The translations under genes and the position numbers were made by a program. Shown here in pieces: positions 12,583 to 19,853 of a stretch of DNA of 21,378 bases; positions within the stretch are counted from its first letter, which is position 1; each line of letters starts with the position of its first letter. The stretch comes from a virus: the IMG/VR virus record IMGVR_UViG_3300005289_000091, positions 1 through 21,378 of that record; one strand, given 5' to 3'. Below the pieces are notes generated by a model that saw nothing but the letters and a program-made list of their open reading frames with translations, was not told the origin of the DNA and did no database searches.

Positions 12583-12807
12583 ATGGCTGATACGCCCGTC
12601 GCGCCGCCGTTGCCGGATGGCAGCGTCGACTTCGACAAGATCCACGCCGCCGCGCGGCAGGGCCACAATCTCGAAAAGGCCATTGCCGATGCCGCTTTCG
12701 TCCACCCCGACAAAATCGAGGCGGAGAAGCAAGCGGCAGAAGCCACCGCGACCCAAGCGGATCCCGAACCCAAGGCCAGCAAGGCCGCCAGCAGCAAGGA
12801 GTCCTGA
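12583..12807 (+). CDS. Small acidic/alanine-rich protein, 74 aa
   Basis: The ATG at 12583 follows CTGGAGA. The first half contains one predicted helix (DFDKIHAAARQGHNLEKAIADAAF), and the second half is a Lys/Ala/Glu low-complexity tail ending KASKAASSKES. No lambda gene lies between U and V. The downstream tail tube gene uses the AAGGAG inside its last codons, so the two are translated together. The function is unknown. A small chaperone or recruitment tag for the tube protein is conceivable, without direct evidence. Confidence 0.55.
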   Translation: MADTPVAPPLPDGSVDFDKIHAAARQGHNLEKAIADAAFVHPDKIEAEKQAAEATATQADPEPKASKAASSKES

Positions 12808-12810
12808 TCC

Positions 12811-14001
12811 ATGGGCTTGAAGGCCAACAAGACGGCGCTCGCGGTCGCGCAGCAGCCCATCGTGGACACGTTCGTCCAGCCCAACGCCTCTACCGAGACG
12901 CTGCCGGTCGCGAACGTCAATTTCAACATTCAGGGCGTGACGGTCGCCAACGAGGAATATACCGGCTCGGTCCATAAGAATGGCGACGAGGTGATTGGCA
13001 AGACCTGCACCCTCACCTTCAACATTTACCTGCGCCCGCCGACGGGCGGCGCGGTGCCGGCGGCCAACGCCTTCCTGCCCGGTCGCTTCCTCCAGGCGGC
13101 GAAGTTCACCGAAAACCGCGTCTCGACCGCTATCCCGGCGGCACCGGAAGCCATCGGCGCCGGGCCAACCACGACCTCAGTAACGCTGGGCGCGGGCGCT
13201 GCGGCGACGGCCGGGCTGTACAAGGGGCTGCTGGTCTCGCTGGTCAGCATTGGGACCACCTATGCCGAGCGCCTAACTGCGATCCGCTCCTATACCGCCG
13301 GCAAGGTGGCGACGCTGATGGAGACGTTGGGTGTCGCGCCCAGCGGAAATTATCAGATCCCGCCGCAGTTGGCCTATCAGCGCACGATCAGCGAGACGGA
13401 TCCCGACCCGCTGTCCCTGTCGCTCTGGCTGGACGGCTTGCGCTTCGATCTGGTGAACATGCGCGTGTCTGGCCTTCGCGTGAACCTGCCGGTGTCGACG
13501 CGGACGCAGGGCGCTATCCCGATGCTGGAAGTGACCATGACCGGCTCCATCCAGACCACCGCCGACGAAGGCACGCCGGCCATCCCCGCGCTGGGCGCCG
13601 TGCCCAAGTTCCGCGACGGCGACCTGTGGATCGCAGGCAAGGCCGTGGGCGGTTCGTCGCTGGTCATCGACTTCGGTATCCGCACAGCCGCGCCGCCGAA
13701 CCCCAACAAGGACGATGGCTCTGACGCTGAGGAGCTGGTGGAGAGCAAGACCACCATCACCGCCGACCTTCAAAAATATCGGAAAGCCCAGTTCGACACG
13801 CTGGCGCTGGCCGATGCGCAGGCCCAGCACGCGGTCTGGGCGCAGTATGGCTACGGCGCTGGTGCCGTGGTCAGCCTGAACGTCCCCGACGCGCGGCTGA
13901 ACTATCGCTCGCCCAACATCGGCGGCGACTTCGTGAACGAGACGGGCGACCTGTTTGTGGACGCCAGCGACCGCAACGTGTCGATCGTCTTCCCCTTCTA
14001 A
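12811..14001 (+). CDS. Major tail tube protein
   Basis: The 396-aa protein starts at ATG 12811, with AAGGAG at 12798-12803. It is beta-rich with few charged clusters. It starts with an N-arm (AVAQQPIVDTFVQPNASTETLPV), a tube-like strand region (TGSVHKNGDEVIGKTCTLTFNIYLRP) and FLPGRFLQAAKF. A Gly/Ala/Thr-rich segment follows (about 113-150), and the C-terminal half returns to strand patterns such as LRFDLVNMRVSGLRVNL and LEVTMTGSIQTT, which are characteristic of tube subunits of alphaproteobacterial siphophages. It sits between the tail terminator and the frameshifted chaperone, exactly where lambda has V. It is longer than gpV (246 aa); the insertion around 115-190 may form a surface domain. 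Confidence 0.82.
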   Translation: MGLKANKTALAVAQQPIVDTFVQPNASTETLPVANVNFNIQGVTVANEEYTGSVHKNGDEVIGKTCTLTFNIYLRPPTGGAVPAANAFLPGRFLQAAKFTENRVSTAIPAAPEAIGAGPTTTSVTLGAGAAATAGLYKGLLVSLVSIGTTYAERLTAIRSYTAGKVATLMETLGVAPSGNYQIPPQLAYQRTISETDPDPLSLSLWLDGLRFDLVNMRVSGLRVNLPVSTRTQGAIPMLEVTMTGSIQTTADEGTPAIPALGAVPKFRDGDLWIAGKAVGGSSLVIDFGIRTAAPPNPNKDDGSDAEELVESKTTITADLQKYRKAQFDTLALADAQAQHAVWAQYGYGAGAVVSLNVPDARLNYRSPNIGGDFVNETGDLFVDASDRNVSIVFPF

Positions 14002-14015
14002 CCCGGAGATAGTCT

Positions 14016-14780
14016 GTGGCCTCCACTCCCGTTGAAGCTTCGCACATCAAGCGGTTCACCCCCGCTTCGTTGGCGGAAATCGAAGGTGCTCCCGTCTTCC
14101 TGCTCAAAGCAGGGTCAAGACGGGACCGCCTGCGCCATGAAGAAATCATGGCTGAAGAGCATCTGAACCATTACGATCAAGAGAGCATCCGCGCGGAAAC
14201 TCTGCGCGGACTCGAAGCCCTTTGGTCCCCCGACGACTATGAAATTTGGGCGCCACGCCTTCAGATGTTCTGGGAAGCGCGGGACCAATGGGTAGAAGAG
14301 AACCGCGATCTGGAGGAAAAGGCTCCGTTCGAATTCACCGACTTCGATCCCGCCGAGGTTCGTAGCCTCTCCTCCCGTGTGTCGGAGAACTGGCCGCCCC
14401 TGCGCAAAATGGCCATCGCCAACTTGAAGTTCGATCGCGAATTTCCAAAGCAGATCGGCAGCATCATTCTGGTGGGCTGGTCCGGAATCGAAGCAAAGTT
14501 CGAGCGGGCTGACGGCCTTGTCTCGCTCGACGCGATTGACCTGCTGGAGAGAGACCTGGCCAAGATCGAATTCGAGCGGCTGGGCACCAAGTCCGGTGCG
14601 ATTTTCGCTGAACTGATGCTGGAATGCGCCAATCGGCTCTTCCTTAGCGCGAGTGCGGAAAAAAACTCCGCATCGCAGCCGCCGTCCTCCACCGCCCCGC
14701 CGATTTCGAACAATGGGCAGGAGTTACAAGCTGGCACGTCGAAGGCGTCGGAGATTTCTCCCGAAACCCCCGCGAGCTAA
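14016..14780 (+). CDS. Tail assembly chaperone, gpG-like (unshifted product)
   Basis: The 254-aa protein starts with GTG at 14016, preceded by GGAG at 14005-14008. It lies between the tube and tape measure genes, as lambda G. The body (1-210) is charged and helical (LRHEEIMAEEHLNHYDQESI, ETLRGLEALWSPDDYEIW, IDLLERDLAKIEFERLG). After residue 217 the unshifted frame continues in a low-complexity Ser/Pro/Thr tail (SASQPPSSTAPPISNNGQ) to TAA at 14778-14780. That tail looks like a read-through region rather than a domain, as expected where a second frame encodes the T part. In lambda, G and GT coat the tape measure during tube assembly and are absent from the virion. Confidence 0.78.
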   Translation: MASTPVEASHIKRFTPASLAEIEGAPVFLLKAGSRRDRLRHEEIMAEEHLNHYDQESIRAETLRGLEALWSPDDYEIWAPRLQMFWEARDQWVEENRDLEEKAPFEFTDFDPAEVRSLSSRVSENWPPLRKMAIANLKFDREFPKQIGSIILVGWSGIEAKFERADGLVSLDAIDLLERDLAKIEFERLGTKSGAIFAELMLECANRLFLSASAEKNSASQPPSSTAPPISNNGQELQAGTSKASEISPETPAS

Positions 14781-14953
14781 TTACCAAGGCCGACATTGAT
14801 CTCATCCGGATCTACCAGCAGTGCGACCGTGGCCTTAGCGGTCATGTCTGGCCCGACGGCGGAGCGCTGCTGGACCAGCCCAATGTGTTGATCCAGGCCT
14901 TTAATGTTATCGGGAACGCTCTTCATCAGTTGAAGAAGGCGGGCGAGACCTGA
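14016..14953 (+). CDS. GT-like frameshift fusion (-1 shift at 14660-14666)
   Basis: A -1 shift at A AAA AAC joins the first 217 codons of the chaperone to a second frame that runs to TGA at 14951-14953, giving about 312 aa. The downstream frame is open only from 14648 (TAG at 14645-14647). It contains no ATG, and its first usable start codon is a GTG near its end at 14885, so it can hardly be expressed except by shifting. Its translation is protein-like, unlike the overlapping tail of the zero frame: VLHRPADFEQWAGVTSW, then LITKADIDLIRIYQQC, and a helical end (VLIQAFNVIGNALHQLKKAGE). Position, size and shift direction match the G/GT system of lambda-like tails, where the T domain binds the tube protein. 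Confidence 0.8.
14660..14666 (+). promoter_or_regulatory. Slippery heptamer for programmed -1 frameshift
   Basis: The bases A AAA AAC are in the X XXY YYZ phase of the chaperone frame (GAA AAA AAC = Glu-Lys-Asn), the perfect form for simultaneous -1 slippage of two tRNAs. It lies 13 bases after the last stop of the -1 frame and 112 bases before the stop of the zero frame. I see no obvious strong hairpin directly downstream and no good SD-like stimulator upstream; lambda G-T (G GGA AAG) is not known for one either. Confidence 0.82.
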
Positions 14954-14993
14954 CGCAGCGGCCACTGGCCCCGCATTCATCATCGGAGAATAG

Positions 14994-15704
14994 ATGCCTA
15001 AATTACACGGGACGGTCCGCCGTCCCGCCGATCATCATTTCCGCGACTTCCAGCGCGGCTGTATCCAGCGAATGGAAAGAGCTGCGCTGGTCGCATCCGA
15101 TCGCGGCGCACGAATGGCAGTATCGACGCTCCGGACGGAGATGGCTGCGGCCGGGCTGGGTCGCCTGGGCAACGCCATCACCTCTACATCCGACCTTCGC
15201 CGGTCTGGTCGCGTGCATCGGCGTGGTGTGGAAGGCTTCTCCGCATCGGGCATTGTCCACCTTCGCACCGCCAATGAGCGCACCGTTGGCGCGATCATCT
15301 CCTACACGGAAGGCGCGGAAATAACGCCGCGCGGCCCATGGATGTGGATCACCAGCGACGATCTTCAGAAGCGGGTCAAAGGCAATTTCCGCATGACGCC
15401 CGCGCAGTATCGCGCTGGCGGCTTTGAGCAGCGGATCGGTCCGCTTATCCAGATTCCCGGCCGTCATCCAGGCGAAGCCCTTCTCATCGTCCGCGATGTG
15501 ACCGTTCGCGCCGCCGGGCGCGCCAACCCTCGCCGCCTGCCCAACAGCGGGCGTGTTCGGGCCGGTCGCGTCCTTCAAGGCCAGTTCGTCGCCTTCATCG
15601 GCATCCGCCGCACCTCTCGCCGCGCTCGCGTCAACCCGCGCGCCATTCTCGTCTGGGCACGGTCCAACCTGCCCTTCCTCATCAAGCAGGCAATGGGAAA
15701 GTAA
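14994..15704 (+). CDS. DUF6441-type tail protein, possibly Z-like
   Basis: The 236-aa basic protein starts at ATG 14994 with GGAGAAT at 14984-14990. The N-terminal helix (MERAALVASDRGARMAVSTLRTEMAAAGLGRLGNAI) is followed by a beta region with GIVHLRT, GAIISYTEGAEITPRGPWMWI and RMTPAQYRAGGFEQRIGPLIQIPG. The end is Arg-rich (RRTSRRARVNPRA) with a closing helix (LPFLIKQAMGK). This agrees with the DUF6441 proteins of alphaproteobacterial phages as I recall them, usually next to the tape measure gene. The overall build (N-terminal helix, YTEG-x-I, RMTP, basic C-terminus) also recalls gpZ/HK97 gp10-type tail completion proteins, which are otherwise missing here. The function is inferred only. Confidence 0.62.
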   Translation: MPKLHGTVRRPADHHFRDFQRGCIQRMERAALVASDRGARMAVSTLRTEMAAAGLGRLGNAITSTSDLRRSGRVHRRGVEGFSASGIVHLRTANERTVGAIISYTEGAEITPRGPWMWITSDDLQKRVKGNFRMTPAQYRAGGFEQRIGPLIQIPGRHPGEALLIVRDVTVRAAGRANPRRLPNSGRVRAGRVLQGQFVAFIGIRRTSRRARVNPRAILVWARSNLPFLIKQAMGK

Positions 15705-18700
15705 ATGGCTGAATCGTCCATATTTCCAGCATTTATCCGTGCGGAATATGATCCCAGCGGCAATGGCTTCCCGTTGTTTGAAAAGGAGGCGGGTGCGGCA
15801 GCGGATCGTGCGCGTCGAAGTTTCGAAGCCAATTTTTCACAAGTGCAGCGAGTCATCCATTCGGCGCTTTCTGGCGGTCTGAAAACGTCGGGCGCACTCG
15901 ATCTGGGCGTCAGCGGATTTCGTCAAGCCGCGGCAGAAGCCCGTGCATATGAGGCATCTGCTCGCACCACGCGAGACGCAGCGATTCGACTTGCAGAAGC
16001 CACTGGTGATACGTCGCAGAGCACCCAATCTTATATTCAAGTCCTCCGTGCGCAGGTAATCGAAGCCAAAAGCAGCCGGCAGGAAGCCGAAGCCCAGGTG
16101 GCAACTTACACGCGCCTTCAGGCTGAAATCGACGCGACGGCCTCGCGTAACAGCGCGCTGGTTGCGACCTATCGGGAACTGTACGCGGAACAGGCGAGAG
16201 CTGCACGTGATGAGGTGGGGGCGCGACGCTCCCAGGCAGGGTATGATCAACTGCTGAACCTATCGCGACCGGCCGCCACGGCCAACGGCGCGGGCTTCGA
16301 AGCCTTGGATCAATATGCTCGGAATATGGAACGCCTTGGGGTGGCTGCGACCCAGCTTCACGCCCAGCTAGATCCGATGTACGCCGCTCAGCAGCGCTTT
16401 AATCAGGCGCTCGACACGGCCGACGATCTTTTGAAGGCAAATATCATCGATGAACGTTTGCATGCTGACGCAGTGCAAAACGCTCGCGATCAACTTCGTT
16501 CGCACAGCGATGCCATCCACAGTCAGGTCGATGGATTCCAGAAGCTAACGCGCGGCTCTGGGATTCTGCGGCAGGCCTATGTCCAAACAGGTCAGCAACT
16601 ACAGGACGTTACGATCAGTTTGATAGGGGGGCAGAAAGCCTCCGTGGTCTTCGCTCAACAACTTCCGCAACTCGCGTTTGCCCTGTCGGGATTGGGCATG
16701 CAGGCTGATGGCACGCAGCGCGGAATCGGCCGAATTGCGACGCTCCTTTCTGGGCCCTGGGGCGTAGCGTTCACTGGCGCAGCCTTTGCCGTCGGCCTGC
16801 TTGTGGAAAAGCTTTGGCAGACCGATGATGTCACCAAGAAGGCGGCGGATTCGTTCGACACATTTGGCGATGCACAGTCCAAGCTGGCGAAAGTGATCGA
16901 CCTGACCACTGGCGCTATGGCTTCGCAGAACATCGTCTTGCGAGAGGCTATCCGACTTGAGGCAATCAAGGACAAGCGGGACGCGGATAAGGCACTGGAA
17001 AAGGGCCGGGAGAGCCTAGCTCAGCTTCGCACTCGATCGAACACTACGTCTTCTCTTTCTGCGGTCGGCGGCGGCGGCTCTGCGATGTCGGTCGGCGGGT
17101 TTCGCGAAGATGTCGATCCCAGCACGCAACGGCGCCTCAGCGGCCTGCTGGACCGATATGTCAGCGGAAACCTGACCGAAACGCAGGTGCGCCGCGGGAT
17201 CGATTATCTTTCCGAGAAAAAGCTGCTCGGCGACCTCGATCCCATTTCAGTGCTGGAGCAGGTGCTGGAGGTCGGAAAGAGCCGCAACAAGGGGGCTGCG
17301 GCGCAGGGGATCATTGATGCCATCGATGGTAAAGGGCTGCCTGACTGGGCACGTAAGACCACGTCCACTTCGCCAACCGCCCGGCTCAACGCACAGGCGC
17401 GGCTGGATGCAGCAGATACCCCGCTCGAAGTCGCACGTGCAGAGCTTGCGCTCGAAAAAGCCAAAAGCGGCGAATTGCTGAAGCAAGGGAAAATCACAGA
17501 AAACCAGTATCTGGCGAATGTCCGCGCGAAGGAGGTCGAAGTCCAGCGCCAACAGGGCCTGAAGGAAGCCACCGCTCAGGGTGAAAAAGCTGCCCGCGCT
17601 TACCAAAGGTTACTCGACTTTGGGCAGCAGGCCGCTGAGACGATCCAGCGAATCTCGGAAAGATTTGATGATCAACCGAAGCTGATAGATCAGGCCGCGC
17701 AGGCAACCCGTAAGCTGGACGACATCATTTCAGACTTGGCCTCCCGGCAACCGCCCGGGTTCAAGGAAATGATTGCCGATGCGGAACGGGCAAAAGACGT
17801 TGTCGCTAATGGCCTGACTAAACCGTACCGCGATCTGATCCGTCAGATGGATGAAGACGTTTCAATCGGACAGTTGATCGTGGACGGTCGGCAAGCCGAA
17901 GCTGATGCCCTCCGTGCCATCCTCGCACTGAAGGAGCGGACTGGGCAGGTCGATGCGCAACAGGTTCGCGAAATCGCGAAGCGGACTGTGGAGCTAGAAA
18001 AACAGCAGCGCCTGATGGAAAAACTGCGTGATCAGCAGCAGCCCTATCTCAACGCATTGGGCGACATCCGATCAAGCATCACCGACACATTCGCCAGCTT
18101 CCGAACTGAGGGCATCGGCGCGCTTGGAGATTTCGTTGATCGGTTCCGCCGCACATTCGACAACCTGGCATCAGAGGTTCTGACCGAGAGTCTGTTCGGC
18201 GACATATTCCGTGAGTTGGAAGATAGCGTCACCGGCAGGAAGAAGGACATCCGCACCGACGAAATCAACAGCGCCCTGCTCGGCACCGCCGCCAAAGCGG
18301 AACAACTTGGTAATGCGCTTGCTGCGGCTGCCAACAAGGCCGCCGGGACAACCGTGGCCAACGACAACGAAACCGCCGCACAGGAGGCGTATGCGGACAT
18401 CGTCGTGACGGCGCGCAAGGCGATGCAGGAGCCGGTGTCTTTTCTCAGCACCTCAATGACCAAGCTTTTCGAAAAGGTTTTGCCGAAAGATCTGGCGAAG
18501 GATGTCGGCAAATACGTCGGAGAGGCCGTGCAGGGAGCCGCTTATGGCCAGATGGCTGGCGGCCTCCTTCTCGGTGGCGCCAACTCCAAGATTGGTTCAT
18601 CGATCGGCGGCGCGCTAGGCAACGTGGTCGGCAAGGAGTTGGGCACCAAGCTGGGCAGCACACTCGGCAAGTTCGCAGGCGCTCTTGGTCCGCTTGGCTC

Positions 18701-19853
18701 GATCGCTGGCGGCCTTTTGGGCGGAGCGGTAGGCAGCCTGTTTAAGACCGCCAAGTGGGGCACCGCCGCCGTCGTCGGTCAAGGTGAAGGCGATGTGACG
18801 GTGGGCGGCAACAAGTCCGCCTATCGTTCTAACGCCAACCTGGCGGGCACCTCGATCCAGAGCGGCCTTGCCTCGATCGCTGAGCAGCTGGGCGCCGACA
18901 TCGGCGGCTACAACGTCTCCATTGGCCAGTATAAGGGCAAGTGGCGCGTCAGCAGCACCGGTCGCACCGGCAAGCTGAAGGGGAAATATTCGGACGTAAC
19001 CGACTTCGGCAAGGAGGGCGCGGAAGACGCCATCAAATTCGCCATTTCAGATGCGGTACGCGATGGCGCGCTGCTCGGCCTGCGCGCGTCGACGCAGGCA
19101 TTGCTGGCCAATTCGGACGACATCGAATCCCAGCTGCAAAAGGCGCTCGATTTCGAAAGCGTGTTTCAGCGGCTGAAGGAATATAAAGATCCGGTCGGCG
19201 CGGCGATGGACACGCTGGACAAAGAGTTCAAGCGGCTCAAGGACATCTTCGAAGAAGCTGGCGCATCGGCGGAGGAATATGCCCAGCTGGAGGAGCTTTA
19301 CGGAATCGAGCGCGCCGCTGCCGTGAAGGAAGCCGCCGAGAAGGTCACCGCTTCGCTCAAATCCCTGTTCGATGAACTGACGGTGGGCAACGACGCCCGA
19401 TCGCTCCGGGAGCGGCTGGTAGAGGCGCAGGCAGCCTATAACCCGCTCGCCCAGCGCGTGGCGGCCGGGGACACCACGGCCTATGACGACTATTCCGACG
19501 CGGCCCGCACTCTGCTGGACCTGCAACGGCAGGTGTACGGCTCCAGCGAGGATTATTTCAAACTGCTGGACCAGATCACTGCGCTGACGAAGACCCGGAT
19601 CGACGCGGAGACCAGCGTGGCGGAGGCATCGGCCAACCGGGAATCGCTCTTCGCGACGGATACTGCGCTCGCCCCGGTGGTGTCCGCCACGGAAGCGCAG
19701 ACAACGGCGCTGACAACCGCGTTCACACAGGGGCTGTCGGCGCTCGGTATCAAGCTGGATGCGCTGAACGACAATTTCATCAGTATCTATCGCGCCAACG
19801 GCTCCAACTCGAAATTGATGGAAGCGCTCATCACCACGAGGGGCAACTTCTAA
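15705..19853 (+). CDS. Tail tape measure protein
   Basis: The 1382-aa protein starts directly after the preceding TAA (TAAATG). It sets tail length and is ejected through the tube at infection. Residues 1-290 are mostly alpha-helical and coiled-coil-like, rich in Ala, Gln and Arg. The family signature of lambda-type tape measures (QLQDVTISLIGGQKASVVFAQQ) is near 296-318, followed by a hydrophobic segment (GPWGVAFTGAAFAVGLLVEKLW, about 350-371). Long helical repeats follow to about 900. A glycine-rich membrane-active region (GGALGNVVGKELGTKLGSTL and GSIAGGLLGGAVGSLF) spans about 945-1012. After it comes a small domain (YNVSIGQYKGKWRVSSTG, about 1065-1090) and a final helical part. At roughly 3 residues per nanometre of helix-derived length, a tail near 200 nm is expected. 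Confidence 0.93.
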   Translation: MAESSIFPAFIRAEYDPSGNGFPLFEKEAGAAADRARRSFEANFSQVQRVIHSALSGGLKTSGALDLGVSGFRQAAAEARAYEASARTTRDAAIRLAEATGDTSQSTQSYIQVLRAQVIEAKSSRQEAEAQVATYTRLQAEIDATASRNSALVATYRELYAEQARAARDEVGARRSQAGYDQLLNLSRPAATANGAGFEALDQYARNMERLGVAATQLHAQLDPMYAAQQRFNQALDTADDLLKANIIDERLHADAVQNARDQLRSHSDAIHSQVDGFQKLTRGSGILRQAYVQTGQQLQDVTISLIGGQKASVVFAQQLPQLAFALSGLGMQADGTQRGIGRIATLLSGPWGVAFTGAAFAVGLLVEKLWQTDDVTKKAADSFDTFGDAQSKLAKVIDLTTGAMASQNIVLREAIRLEAIKDKRDADKALEKGRESLAQLRTRSNTTSSLSAVGGGGSAMSVGGFREDVDPSTQRRLSGLLDRYVSGNLTETQVRRGIDYLSEKKLLGDLDPISVLEQVLEVGKSRNKGAAAQGIIDAIDGKGLPDWARKTTSTSPTARLNAQARLDAADTPLEVARAELALEKAKSGELLKQGKITENQYLANVRAKEVEVQRQQGLKEATAQGEKAARAYQRLLDFGQQAAETIQRISERFDDQPKLIDQAAQATRKLDDIISDLASRQPPGFKEMIADAERAKDVVANGLTKPYRDLIRQMDEDVSIGQLIVDGRQAEADALRAILALKERTGQVDAQQVREIAKRTVELEKQQRLMEKLRDQQQPYLNALGDIRSSITDTFASFRTEGIGALGDFVDRFRRTFDNLASEVLTESLFGDIFRELEDSVTGRKKDIRTDEINSALLGTAAKAEQLGNALAAAANKAAGTTVANDNETAAQEAYADIVVTARKAMQEPVSFLSTSMTKLFEKVLPKDLAKDVGKYVGEAVQGAAYGQMAGGLLLGGANSKIGSSIGGALGNVVGKELGTKLGSTLGKFAGALGPLGSIAGGLLGGAVGSLFKTAKWGTAAVVGQGEGDVTVGGNKSAYRSNANLAGTSIQSGLASIAEQLGADIGGYNVSIGQYKGKWRVSSTGRTGKLKGKYSDVTDFGKEGAEDAIKFAISDAVRDGALLGLRASTQALLANSDDIESQLQKALDFESVFQRLKEYKDPVGAAMDTLDKEFKRLKDIFEEAGASAEEYAQLEELYGIERAAAVKEAAEKVTASLKSLFDELTVGNDARSLRERLVEAQAAYNPLAQRVAAGDTTAYDDYSDAARTLLDLQRQVYGSSEDYFKLLDQITALTKTRIDAETSVAEASANRESLFATDTALAPVVSATEAQTTALTTAFTQGLSALGIKLDALNDNFISIYRANGSNSKLMEALITTRGNF

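Noticed and set aside
14777-14983. Minus-strand frame of 68 codons in the apparent gap after the chaperone gene
   Set aside because: The gap is explained by the -1 frameshift extension, which is protein-like and ends just before the next gene.
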